Origin: Pseudomonadota bacterium
GTDB taxonomy: Bacteria; Pseudomonadota; Gammaproteobacteria; Burkholderiales; SHXO01
DNA: 19,011 bases
Assembly (NCBI GenBank): GCA_023430065.1
Contig: JAEZCG010000046.1
Span: 1-19,011, forward strand
Direction of reading: 5' to 3'
The notes below the pieces were generated by a model. That model was not told where the DNA came from, ran no database searches, and saw only the letters and a list, made by a program, of their open reading frames with translations. Shown piece by piece: positions 6,861-14,412 of this stretch; the first letter of the stretch is position 1; each line of letters begins with the position of its first letter. The position numbers were made by a program, and so were the translations under genes.

Positions 6861-7976
6861 CTACTCGAGCGACCCGTACAGGCGGAACTCGTGCGCAATG
6901 GCGACATCGCCGCCACTGTGGCTCTTCAGGGCGCGCACCTTCAGGTACTTTGCCGTCACCGGAGCGAAGCGGAACTCCTGGTACGGGTTCTTCATGATGC
7001 GCACGTTCTGCGTGGCGAAGATGCCGATGGACTGGAACGGACCACCCGGCTCGTTCGCGATCAGCAGTTCGAAATCGCGCAGGTTGTTGTCATTGGCGCT
7101 CGGAACGAGCACCGCGAAGTTGTCGAAGCTCGCCGCTCGCCCGTCCTTGAAGCCGAACACCGCTTCGCCGGAATCGACCCACGCGTAAGTATCCTCCTTC
7201 CCATCGATCGTCAGATTCCAGCGTTCGTTCGATGCCGTGACGATCTCTCCGCCCTCGCTGGGTGAGAGCAGGTTCGTGCGGGCCGCGGTAGCGGGAGGAC
7301 CCGGCGCTACCGTGCTGCTTCCAGTCGTGGCGGGAGTTGATTCAGACTCGGACTGTGTCTGCGTCGGGGAAGGGGGGGTGACCTGCGGCTGGGCGGGCAC
7401 CATGGGCTGGGTCTGCCCATCCGGTGTCATTCCCTGCTTCACGCGCTCGCCGATCCAGCGCACGGCGACGGTGCCGATGATGCCAACCAGCCCGAGGACG
7501 GTCATGAGCTTCAGCAGGGTCAGCTTCGAGGGGGCGCGCGCAGGGGCGACCGGTGTCCGCGACGCCGCTGATCCAGTCGACGCGTTCCCCTTCAGCAGAT
7601 GCTCCACGGCCGCGAGCAGCTTGCGCAACTCCGGATGGTCGCTCGCGCCGGACCAGTCGCTCAGGTCCGCGGCCTGGATGCGCTTGAACTCGATGGGCGG
7701 TGCGACCGACTCGATCAAGGCGGGCACCAGCTTGCCCTGGGCCAGGCCTTCGGCCGCCTCCGTCTTCACCCAGTTCGATCGCACGGATTCCCCGGACCAG
7801 AGGACGACCACGCACTTGGCCGTCTGCAGTGCCTCCTGGATCACCTCGTCGAAGACGCGGCCGGGTGGGATCGTGCGGTCCCACCACACCTTCAATCCGC
7901 GTTCTCCGAGGGCCTCGGCCAGGACGCGCGCGCGCTCCCGGTCCGAACTGGCGTAGCTGAGGAAGATGTCGGCCAT
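6861..7976 (-). CDS. Membrane-anchored TIR-domain protein with C-terminal discoidin-like domain
   Basis: The 371 aa protein has three parts. Residues 1-130 form a TIR domain: MADIFLSYASSDRERA opens it, WWDRTIPPG gives the BB-loop region, and SNWVKTEAAEGL places Glu73 where TIR NADases such as SARM1 carry the catalytic glutamate (WVxxE). Residues about 152-172 are one hydrophobic membrane helix. Residues 184-233 are a Pro/Ser/Thr/Gln-rich linker, and 234-371 resemble an F5/8 type C (discoidin, galactose-binding) fold, with DGKEDTYAWVDSGE, ANDNNLRDFELLI and QEFRFAPVTAKYLKVRAL. The expected topology is TIR in the cytoplasm and discoidin domain in the periplasm. The start at 7976 has a GGGAGG ribosome site; an upstream in-frame ATG at 8021 lacks support. 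NAD cleavage, ligand and role are inferred. It has no defence-gene neighbour. Confidence 0.88.
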   Translation of the reverse strand: MADIFLSYASSDRERARVLAEALGERGLKVWWDRTIPPGRVFDEVIQEALQTAKCVVVLWSGESVRSNWVKTEAAEGLAQGKLVPALIESVAPPIEFKRIQAADLSDWSGASDHPELRKLLAAVEHLLKGNASTGSAASRTPVAPARAPSKLTLLKLMTVLGLVGIIGTVAVRWIGERVKQGMTPDGQTQPMVPAQPQVTPPSPTQTQSESESTPATTGSSTVAPGPPATAARTNLLSPSEGGEIVTASNERWNLTIDGKEDTYAWVDSGEAVFGFKDGRAASFDNFAVLVPSANDNNLRDFELLIANEPGGPFQSIGIFATQNVRIMKNPYQEFRFAPVTAKYLKVRALKSHSGGDVAIAHEFRLYGSLE

Positions 7977-8007
7977 GCGCCTCCCGGCGGCTGTGCACGT
8001 GGCGGCA

Positions 8008-8013
8008 ATTCTA
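8008..8013 (-). promoter_or_regulatory. Candidate -10 box for the TIR gene
   Basis: The minus strand reads TAGAAT, one mismatch to consensus. Transcription would start near 8001, giving a leader of about 25 bases to the ATG at 7976. No clear -35 hexamer is seen. It shares the 137-base divergent gap with the aldehyde dehydrogenase promoter. Confidence 0.35.
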
Positions 8014-8065
8014 CGCCGCACCCCCGCGATCCGGGGACCAGGCCGAGCGGCAGCGACGCTGCGGG

Positions 8066-8071
8066 TACACT
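8066..8071 (+). promoter_or_regulatory. Candidate -10 box for the aldehyde dehydrogenase operon
   Basis: TACACT, two mismatches to consensus, lies 42 bases before the ATG at 8114. It predicts a leader of about 36 bases that contains the AGGAGAGG ribosome site at 8104-8111. No clear -35 hexamer is seen. Confidence 0.35.
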
Positions 8072-8113
8072 AGCGGTTTCCCCAGGCGAACGACGGCGTA
8101 TTCAGGAGAGGAC

Positions 8114-9559
8114 ATGGCGAACGAGCTGCATTCCAACTTCATCGCGGGCGAGTGGGTCGAGGGCACGAACGTCACCCGCGACGTGAACCCATCGGATGTG
8201 AGCGACGTGGTCGGCGAGTACGCGCAGGCGGATGCGCAGCAGACCGATCGCGCCATCGCGGCCGCCCGTGCCGCGGCGCCGGCCTGGGGCACGTTCAACG
8301 TCCAGGCGCGCGCCGATATCCTCGACAAGATCGGCAACGAGATCCTGGCGCGCAAGGACGAGCTGGGCAGGCTGCTCTCGCGCGAGGAGGGCAAGACACT
8401 TCCCGAGGGGATCGGCGAGGTGGCGCGGGCGGGGAACATCTTCAAATTCTTTGCCGGTGAAGTGCTGCGGCGCACGGGAGAACTGGTGCCCTCCGTGCGA
8501 CCCGGGATCGACGTGGAGATCACGCGCGAGCCGGTGGGCGTGGTCGGGATCATCTCGCCCTGGAATTTCCCGGCGGCCATTCCGGCCTGGAAGGTAGCGC
8601 CCGCACTGGCCTACGGCAATTGCGTGGTGTTCAAGCCGGCCGACCTGGTGCCCGGCTCGGCCTGGGCGATGGCGGAGATCATCACGCGCGCCGGGTTGCC
8701 CGCCGGCGCATTCAATCTGGTGATGGGACGCGGCAGCGTGGTCGGGGAGGCGATCATCGGTGACCCGCGCGTGGATGCGATCAGCTTCACCGGATCGGTG
8801 GACACGGGACGCAAGGTGGCAGCCAAGGCGGTCGCCGGCATGAAGAAGATCCAGCTCGAGATGGGCGGCAAGAATCCTCTGGTGGTGCTGGACGACGCCG
8901 ATCTCAAGACCGCGGTCGAGTGCGCGGTGAACGGCGCCTATTTCTCCACCGGGCAGCGCTGCACCGCGTCGTCGCGCCTGATCGTGACCAAGGGGATCCA
9001 CGACGAGTTCGTGGCGGCGATGACGCAGCGGCTGAAGTCGCTGGTCGTGGACCATGCCCTCAAGTCCGGCGTGCAGATGGGACCGGTGGTGGACAAGAAC
9101 CAGCTCAACCAGGACCTGTTCTACATCGAGGAAGGCAAGAAGGAGGGGGCGAAGCTGGCCTATGGCGGCAACCTGCTGAAACGCGAGACCGAGGGTTTCT
9201 ACCTCGAACCAGCCCTGTTCACCGAGACGCGCAACGACATGCGCATCAACCGTGAGGAGGTGTTCGGTCCGGTGGCGACGGTGATCGCGGCCAACGACTA
9301 CGACGAGGCGCTCGCGCTTGCCAACGACACTCAGTTCGGCCTTGCGTCGGGAATCATCACCGGGTCGCTCAAGCATGCGGCGCATTTCCGCCGCAACAGC
9401 CAGGCGGGCATGGTGATGGTGAACCTGCCCACCGCGGGCGTGGACTACCACGTGCCCTTCGGCGGACGCAAAGGCTCGAGCTACGGTCCGCGCGAGCAGG
9501 GACGCTATGCCGCCGAGTTCTACACGGCGGTGAAGACGGCATACGTGCTGGCCGGCTGA
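8114..9559 (+). CDS. Aldehyde dehydrogenase, alpha-ketoglutarate semialdehyde (2,5-dioxovalerate) dehydrogenase-like
   Basis: This NAD(P)-dependent enzyme oxidises an aldehyde to the acid. The 481 aa sequence has every catalytic landmark of the ALDH superfamily: Asn151 in PWNFP, the SFTGSVDTG coenzyme motif, Glu249 in LEMGGKNP and the nucleophile Cys283 in TGQRCTASSR. The overall pattern, including FFAGEVLRRTGELVPS and the PFGGRKGSSYGPREQG ending, is closest to what I remember of Bacillus YcbD/GucD and related ketoglutarate semialdehyde dehydrogenases. That would act at the end of oxidative sugar-acid or hydroxyproline degradation. No such pathway gene is adjacent, so the substrate is tentative. 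AGGAGAGG precedes the ATG. The gene heads a plus-strand run with the flavin-binding and TPP genes. Confidence 0.9.
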   Translation: MANELHSNFIAGEWVEGTNVTRDVNPSDVSDVVGEYAQADAQQTDRAIAAARAAAPAWGTFNVQARADILDKIGNEILARKDELGRLLSREEGKTLPEGIGEVARAGNIFKFFAGEVLRRTGELVPSVRPGIDVEITREPVGVVGIISPWNFPAAIPAWKVAPALAYGNCVVFKPADLVPGSAWAMAEIITRAGLPAGAFNLVMGRGSVVGEAIIGDPRVDAISFTGSVDTGRKVAAKAVAGMKKIQLEMGGKNPLVVLDDADLKTAVECAVNGAYFSTGQRCTASSRLIVTKGIHDEFVAAMTQRLKSLVVDHALKSGVQMGPVVDKNQLNQDLFYIEEGKKEGAKLAYGGNLLKRETEGFYLEPALFTETRNDMRINREEVFGPVATVIAANDYDEALALANDTQFGLASGIITGSLKHAAHFRRNSQAGMVMVNLPTAGVDYHVPFGGRKGSSYGPREQGRYAAEFYTAVKTAYVLAG

Positions 9560-9582
9560 CCACGGAGAACCCAGGGATCACC

Positions 9583-10251
9583 ATGACCGATCTTGCCCGA
9601 ACCGATCGTTCGCGCGTCAAACGCCTGCACGAGCGCGGTCGCTACGACTTCGACACGGTCGCCGCGATCCTCGACGCCGGTTTCATCGGCCACGTCGGTT
9701 ACGTGATCGACGGCAAGCCCTATGTGACCCCGACCAGCTACTGGCGCGAAGGCGACCGTGTCTACTGGCACGGTTCGAGCGCCTCGCGCATGTTGCGCGC
9801 GGCGGCGCAGCCGGGCGAAGTGTGCCTCACGGTGGCGCACGTCGACGGCCTCGTGCTGGCGCGCTCGGCGTTTCATCATTCCATCAACTACCGCTCGGTC
9901 ATGCTCTTCGGGCAGGCGCACAAGGTCGAGGACGAGGCACACAAACTGCAGGCGCTGGAGAACTTCGTCGAACGCATGGTTCCCGGACGATGGGCCCAGC
10001 TTCGCCCCGCCACTTCGCAGGAGTTGAAGGCCACGATGGTCCTGTCCATGCAGATCGGGGAAGGGGCGGCCAAGGTGCGCACCGGCAACCCGGTGGACGA
10101 CGACGAAGACTACGGCTGGCCGGTGTGGGCGGGGGTGGTTCCCCTGCACACCGTCGCAGCTGCGCCCGCGGACGACGGACGCCTGGTCGCGGGGGCCGTC
10201 GGACAACCGACTGCAGCGAGTTTCCGGCACCTGGGCATCGAGTCCCCGTGA
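9583..10251 (+). CDS. Pyridoxamine 5'-phosphate oxidase-like (Pyridox_ox_2/NimA-type) flavin-binding protein
   Basis: The 222 aa product is a split-barrel protein of the PNPOx-like superfamily that usually binds FMN or a related cofactor. It is the short type related to nitroimidazole-resistance NimA proteins, not the vitamin B6 enzyme PdxH. Supporting segments are RVKRLHERGRYDFDTVAAIL at the N-terminus, the GHVGYVIDGKPYVTPTSYWR strand pair, YWHGSSASRMLRA, CLTVAHVDGLVLARSAFHHS and NYRSVMLFGQA. It starts 23 bases after the aldehyde dehydrogenase with an AGGGATCACC ribosome site, and is followed 41 bases later by the TPP enzyme. Its role in this operon is unknown; reduction or sensing of a small molecule is possible. 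Confidence 0.88.
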   Translation: MTDLARTDRSRVKRLHERGRYDFDTVAAILDAGFIGHVGYVIDGKPYVTPTSYWREGDRVYWHGSSASRMLRAAAQPGEVCLTVAHVDGLVLARSAFHHSINYRSVMLFGQAHKVEDEAHKLQALENFVERMVPGRWAQLRPATSQELKATMVLSMQIGEGAAKVRTGNPVDDDEDYGWPVWAGVVPLHTVAAAPADDGRLVAGAVGQPTAASFRHLGIESP

Positions 10252-10292
10252 TCCTTCGCGCGAGGTGATGCGAGCTGTCGGGACACAAGAAC

Positions 10293-11954
10293 ATGAGCAC
10301 AACCTCCCACCCCACCTCCAGTCACGCCCTTCTGTCGGTCCTCCAGGCGAACGGCATCGACCGCGTATTTTTGGTGCCGGGCGAGAGCTATCTCGGCATC
10401 CTGGACGCGCTCCACGATTTTCCGCGCATCGACCCGGTGACCTGCCGCCACGAAGCCGGGGCCGGCTTCATGGCCTGCGCCGACGGCCGCCTCACCGGCC
10501 GTCCCGGCGTAGTGCTGGTAAGCCGCGGACCGGGGGCGTCGAACGCCGCCATTGCCGTGCACACCGCACAGCAGGACGCGATTCCTCTGATCCTCCTGGT
10601 GGGACAGGTGCCGCGGGGCGACCTGCGCCGCGAGGCCTTCCAGGAGATCGACACCACACGCATGTACGGCGGCATCGCCAAGTGGGTGGCGGAGGCGACC
10701 GAACCGGCGCAGCTGCCCGAACTCGCGTTCAAGGCGATACGTGTGGCCACCTCCGGCACACCCGGACCGGTGGTGCTCGCGATTCCGGAGGACGTTCAGC
10801 AACAGGCACTGCCGTTCGATCCTGCGGGCTGGATGGCGCACGATGCCCCCGCGGCGCTGCCCGAGGCTGGGACGATCGCCCGGTTGCGCAGCATGCTCGA
10901 TGCCGCACGGCGGCCGCTACTCGTCGCCGGCGGCAGCTTCGACCGGCCGGGAGGACGCGAGACGCTGCGCGCCTTCGCGCATGCCTGGCAGCTGCCGGTG
11001 GTACTGTCGTTCCGGCGCCAGGATCTGTTTCCTGCACGCGATCCCCTGTACGTCGGCGACCTGGGACTGGCCAACCCCACGCAGCAGATCGACGCATTCC
11101 GCGACAGCGATCTCATCGTCGCGCTGGGAACGCGCATGGGCGATATCACCACCCAGGGCTACACGTTTCCGGATCTACCCCGGCCGCGGCAGCAGTTCGT
11201 GCACTGCCACCCCGATCCGCATTTCGTCGGGCAGCATTTCGTACCGGATCTTCCGCTGGTGTGCGATGCGGTGGCGCTGGCGAGCGCCTGCCTGCCCACG
11301 AGCCCCGTGCCGCACGCCACGCGCGCGGATTGGGTCGGACGCCTGCGCTCGCTCTACGAAACATGGGCCGCATGGCCGCCGGCGAGCGACGGTGCCGGGA
11401 TCGAATTCGTGGACGTGGTCCGGGCGCTGCATGAGCGCGCTGCGCCGGATGCAATCGTGTGTCTCGACGCAGGCAGTTTCGCCGCCCCGGTCTATCGCCA
11501 TTTCCCGTTCGCTTTTCCGCAGCGGCTGATGGCGCCGCTTTCGGGCGCAATGGGCTACGGTACGCCCGCGGCGGTCGCCGCCAAGCTGCGCCGGCCGGAG
11601 GCTCCGGTGGTGTGCCTGGTGGGCGACGGGGGTGCGCTGATGACCGGCAACGAGCTCATTGCAGCCGTCGAGCGACGGCTGCGGATCGTCTTCGTGATCT
11701 CCAACAACGACTGCTATGGCTCGATTCGGCTGCACCAACAGCGCCATTATCCCGGACGCACCGTCGGCACGTCGCTGACCAATCCCGACTTCGTGGCCTG
11801 GGGCCGGGCATTCGGCATGCAGGCCGAGCGCATCGACCGTCGCGATCAGATCGGGCCGGTGCTCGAGCGCGCCCTCGCCGTGCCGGGGCCCTGCCTCATC
11901 GAAGTCGCGAGCCGTCTGTCCGGCACACCGCCACGAGGCGATCGCCTGGAGTGA
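10293..11954 (+). CDS. Thiamine diphosphate-dependent enzyme, acetolactate synthase/2-oxoacid decarboxylase family
   Basis: The 553 aa protein has the three domains of the IlvB-like family. The N-terminal pyrimidine-binding domain carries the activating glutamate Glu54 (CRHEAGAGF), followed by RGPGASNAAIAVHTA and REAFQEID. A central nucleotide-fold domain follows, then a C-terminal domain with the TPP/Mg signature from GDGG at 444-447 to NND at 471-473. It is shorter than many biosynthetic acetolactate synthases, and I see no ilvN small-subunit gene nearby, so branched-chain amino acid synthesis is unlikely. The reaction is probably decarboxylation or carboligation of a 2-oxo acid, and the upstream aldehyde dehydrogenase could take an aldehyde product. 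The ATG at 10293 is preceded by only a weak ribosome site. The substrate is unknown. Confidence 0.88.
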   Translation: MSTTSHPTSSHALLSVLQANGIDRVFLVPGESYLGILDALHDFPRIDPVTCRHEAGAGFMACADGRLTGRPGVVLVSRGPGASNAAIAVHTAQQDAIPLILLVGQVPRGDLRREAFQEIDTTRMYGGIAKWVAEATEPAQLPELAFKAIRVATSGTPGPVVLAIPEDVQQQALPFDPAGWMAHDAPAALPEAGTIARLRSMLDAARRPLLVAGGSFDRPGGRETLRAFAHAWQLPVVLSFRRQDLFPARDPLYVGDLGLANPTQQIDAFRDSDLIVALGTRMGDITTQGYTFPDLPRPRQQFVHCHPDPHFVGQHFVPDLPLVCDAVALASACLPTSPVPHATRADWVGRLRSLYETWAAWPPASDGAGIEFVDVVRALHERAAPDAIVCLDAGSFAAPVYRHFPFAFPQRLMAPLSGAMGYGTPAAVAAKLRRPEAPVVCLVGDGGALMTGNELIAAVERRLRIVFVISNNDCYGSIRLHQQRHYPGRTVGTSLTNPDFVAWGRAFGMQAERIDRRDQIGPVLERALAVPGPCLIEVASRLSGTPPRGDRLE

Positions 11955-11968
11955 AGAGGACAAGGCCA

Positions 11969-12391
11969 ATGATGAAAATGGTGGGCTGGCTGTGCGTGGT
12001 TGCGTCGTTGTCCCTGCCGGCGGCAGCGCAATCGCCCGACGCGGAGCAGGATGGGCGTGCCGGAATCGACGCCGTCGCTGCGCAATTGCAGCGTGTGCAG
12101 GCGGCACTGGCTGCAATCGACGCGGAACAGCAGGCCGTCTATCGCCAGTTCCAGATGATCGACGCCCTGCGCGCCGGCGTGCTCGGCGAACTGAACCGGT
12201 CGACCGTCATGCACCAGCCCGCGCTGACGCCGGAGAGCTATGACGAGCTGGCGGCCGAACGCGCGCAACGCGAAGCGCGCCTTGCCGCCTACGCCGAGGA
12301 ACTGCAACGCCTCTATACACGCTTCGGCGAGATCCAGGCGCAGCGGGCGCCGCTGATCGACACGTTGCGCGCACTCGCCCAGACGCGCTGA
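11969..12391 (+). CDS. Small secreted coiled-coil protein of unknown function
   Basis: This predicted 140 aa protein begins MMKMVGWLCVVASLSLPAAA, a signal peptide with likely cleavage after Ala20 (AAA-QS). The rest is almost entirely helical and rich in Ala, Gln, Glu and Arg with heptad-like spacing, for example VAAQLQRVQAALAAID and AYAEELQRLYTRFGEI, so a periplasmic coiled coil is likely. I recognise no family or catalytic motif. It starts 14 bases after the TPP gene, with an AGAGGA ribosome site suiting the ATG at 11969 (the ATG at 11972 is also possible). It is probably the last gene of the run from 8114. It shares no obvious function with the upstream enzymes. Confidence 0.75.
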   Translation: MMKMVGWLCVVASLSLPAAAQSPDAEQDGRAGIDAVAAQLQRVQAALAAIDAEQQAVYRQFQMIDALRAGVLGELNRSTVMHQPALTPESYDELAAERAQREARLAAYAEELQRLYTRFGEIQAQRAPLIDTLRALAQTR

Positions 12392-12442
12392 CGCTCGCCG
12401 CTGCCGCACCTCACGCCCAGCCGGGAACGATACGCGCTGTAC

Positions 12443-12457
12443 GGGAAGGATCTTCCC
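12443..12457. promoter_or_regulatory. Perfect 6-bp inverted repeat before the AI-2E family gene
   Basis: GGGAAG-GAT-CTTCCC is a perfect inverted repeat with a 3-base centre, in the 84-base gap between the coiled-coil gene and the transporter gene, 18 bases before the GTG start. It could be an operator, a short attenuator hairpin or the terminator stem of the upstream operon. No T-run follows it, which argues against a classical terminator. Confidence 0.45.
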
Positions 12458-12475
12458 ACGCCCCGGGGAACGTCC

Positions 12476-13513
12476 GTGCACTCGTCACGCCGATCGCTTG
12501 CGGCATACACGTATCGTGTCCTGATCGCCGTTGCAGTCGCCAGCCTGGCGTTCCTGCTGTGGCAACTGTCGCACGTGCTGATGATCGCGTTCGGCGGCGT
12601 GCTGCTGGCGGCAGTCCTGCGCGCGCTGTCCGATCCGCTGGATCGCATCACGCCATTGTCCTCCCGCCTGTCGCTGCTGATCGTCGTGATCGGGGTGGTC
12701 GTCGTGGTCGGCGCGGCCGGCTGGCTCATCGGCGGGCAGGTCGCCCGCCAGCTGCAGCAGTTGGCGGACGTCCTTCCCGGCGCCATCGAGGGCGTACGCA
12801 AATGGATGGATCGAAGTGTACTCGGCCAGATCCTGACCGAACTCGGGCAAATCGGCATCGAGGGAACGCGTGGTGCGCTGTCGCGCGTGGCCAGCGTGGC
12901 TTCCAGCACCTTCGGCGCCGTGGCCAATACCCTGCTGATCGTTTTTCTGGGTCTGTACCTCGCCGCGGATCCGTCGCTCTACCGTCGTGGCCTGCTGCAC
13001 CTGTTCCCGCCTGGCGCCCGTGACCGCACCGGTGCGGCGCTCGATCGCGCCGGTCACGCGCTCAAGCGCTGGCTCCTCGGCCAGTTCATTGCCATGCTCG
13101 GTGTCGGCGCGGTGACTTGGGCCGGCCTGTACCTGCTCGGCGTGCCGCAGGCGCTTTCACTCGGCTTGATCGCCGGACTGCTCGAGTTCGTGCCCTTCAT
13201 CGGGCCGATTCTCGCCGCCATTCCCGCGCTGCTGGTCGGATTCGCACAAGGCGGCATGACGCCGCTCTACGTCGCCCTGCTCTATCTGGGAATCCAGCAG
13301 GTGGAGGGATACCTTCTCATGCCGCTGGTGCAGAAATGGGCCGTGTCGCTGCCCCCTGCGCTGACGATCCTGGGCGTGGTGGTGTTCGGCCTGCTGTTCG
13401 GGCCGCTGGGGGTGCTGTTCGCGACCCCGTTGATGGTGGTCGTGATGGTTCTGGTGCAGACGCTCTACGTGGACGCCGCGCTGGAGCAGAAGCCTGCGCC
13501 GGCGGGGCGCTAG
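12476..13513 (+). CDS. AI-2E family membrane transporter (PerM/YdiK-like)
   Basis: The 345 aa integral inner-membrane protein has about eight hydrophobic helices: two near residues 13-48, one near 65-85, one near 145-165, a pair around 205-260 and a cluster at 270-335. The family-typical segment LEFVPFIGPILAAIPALLVG is present, as are LGIQQVEGYLLMPLVQ and the terminal VVFGLLFGPLGVLFATPL. The family was named for autoinducer-2 export (TqsA), but members also act as ion antiporters or have unknown substrates, so transport of AI-2 should not be assumed. The start is GTG at 12476, with GGGGAA just upstream. It may be read with the upstream operon or from its own promoter. It converges on the methyltransferase gene, with an 18-base gap. 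Confidence 0.9.
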   Translation: MHSSRRSLAAYTYRVLIAVAVASLAFLLWQLSHVLMIAFGGVLLAAVLRALSDPLDRITPLSSRLSLLIVVIGVVVVVGAAGWLIGGQVARQLQQLADVLPGAIEGVRKWMDRSVLGQILTELGQIGIEGTRGALSRVASVASSTFGAVANTLLIVFLGLYLAADPSLYRRGLLHLFPPGARDRTGAALDRAGHALKRWLLGQFIAMLGVGAVTWAGLYLLGVPQALSLGLIAGLLEFVPFIGPILAAIPALLVGFAQGGMTPLYVALLYLGIQQVEGYLLMPLVQKWAVSLPPALTILGVVVFGLLFGPLGVLFATPLMVVVMVLVQTLYVDAALEQKPAPAGR

Positions 13514-13531
13514 GCGCAGGGTGGGGCGGGT

Positions 13532-14338
13532 TCACGCCCGGGTCGCGGTGACGATGTGCGCCGGCGTCGGGACGTGCACGCTTCCGTCTCCTGCCACGAA
13601 CCCGTGCAGGGTCTGCCGCGCCCGTGACAACAATCGCTCGAGTTGGCGGTCGTCGAGCATCCCGCCTAGCGTCCATCCCTTCACGTTCATGACGATCCAC
13701 GCCTCGAGCGAGGGATAACGTGCCTCGCCGGCGTGTGTCGCGATGTGCGCGTCGCGGATGCGCGAGGCGGACAAAAGGCCTCGCAGTACCTGGATGTCGC
13801 CCAGGCAGAATGGCGCGTCCAGGCTGGCCGCCGCGTCGTCGCCGAACAGTTCGCGCAGCAGGCGGGCCAGAAGCCGATACCCCGGAGAGTGCTCGAGGCT
13901 GTCCCATACCGCAATGGCGAGGCGGCCGGACGGGCGCAGCACGCGCCACATCTCGTCGAGCGCGGCCACGCGGTCGTCGAAGAACATCAGACCGAACTGA
14001 CTGAGCACGGCATGCAGGCTGGCATCCGGCAAGGGCAATGCCTCGGCGCGCGCTTCGCGCCATTCGATGTCCGGAGCCTGTCGACGCGCCACCGCGAGCA
14101 TCCCGGGGTTGTTATCGATACCCACCACCGATCCGGCGGGTCCGACGCGCCGTGCGAGCTCGCGAGCCAGTACGCCGGTGCCGCATGCGATGTCGGCGAC
14201 CGATTCACCAGCGTTTACGCCGGCAGCATCCGCCACCCGCGGTGCCCAAGGCTGGAACAGCGCCGGGACGAACATCGCATCGTACGTTTCGGCTGCCTCG
14301 GCGCTGACCTGGCCACGCTGCATCTGGCTGCGGTTCAT
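13532..14338 (-). CDS. Class I SAM-dependent methyltransferase (UbiE-like)
   Basis: The 268 aa protein has the SAM-binding Rossmann motifs of small-molecule methyltransferases: DIACGTG at 49-55 (motif I), Asp75 in VVGIDNN (motif II, ribose contact), EALPLPDASLHAVLSQFGLMFF (motifs Post-I/III) and the MWRVLRPSGRLAIAVW segment typical of the UbiE/COQ5 superfamily. The acceptor is unknown; ubiquinone synthesis is unlikely from context. The ATG at 14338 has a GAGGAGAA ribosome site 7-8 bases upstream; a longer reading from 14392 has no such site. It is divergent from the AraC-type regulator, which may control it, and its 3' end converges on the AI-2E gene. Confidence 0.88.
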   Translation of the reverse strand: MNRSQMQRGQVSAEAAETYDAMFVPALFQPWAPRVADAAGVNAGESVADIACGTGVLARELARRVGPAGSVVGIDNNPGMLAVARRQAPDIEWREARAEALPLPDASLHAVLSQFGLMFFDDRVAALDEMWRVLRPSGRLAIAVWDSLEHSPGYRLLARLLRELFGDDAAASLDAPFCLGDIQVLRGLLSASRIRDAHIATHAGEARYPSLEAWIVMNVKGWTLGGMLDDRQLERLLSRARQTLHGFVAGDGSVHVPTPAHIVTATRA

Positions 14339-14396
14339 GGGCGGTTCTCCTCGGGTGCATGGCTCCCGCCTTGACGGGGGGATCGATCGCACACGC

Positions 14397-14406
14397 AGTG
14401 TAGAAT
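14397..14406. promoter_or_regulatory. Overlapping divergent -10 candidates for the methyltransferase and AraC genes
   Basis: On the plus strand TAGAAT (14401-14406) lies only six bases before the AraC-gene ATG at 14413, so the transcript would begin at or next to the start codon. On the minus strand TACACT (14402-14397) overlaps it by two bases and would serve the methyltransferase with a leader of about 50 bases. No well-spaced -35 element is seen; a TTGACG at 14371-14376 is 24 bases from TAGAAT, too far for a normal spacer. Confidence 0.35.
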
Positions 14407-14412
14407 CGCCCG

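Noticed and set aside
5481..7265. A plus-strand open frame of 594 codons over the GFA and dehydrogenase genes and into the TIR gene
   Set aside because: It is out of frame with two real genes and antisense to a third, with Arg/Ala/Gly-rich low-complexity translation.
10293..11954. Biosynthetic acetolactate synthase IlvB
   Set aside because: I see no small subunit gene, no ilvC, and the neighbours are an aldehyde dehydrogenase and a PNPOx-like protein, so a catabolic or unknown TPP enzyme fits better.
12476..13513. A quorum-sensing (AI-2) export system
   Set aside because: The family name derives from TqsA, but many members transport other ions or molecules, and no luxS or lsr gene is present in the window.
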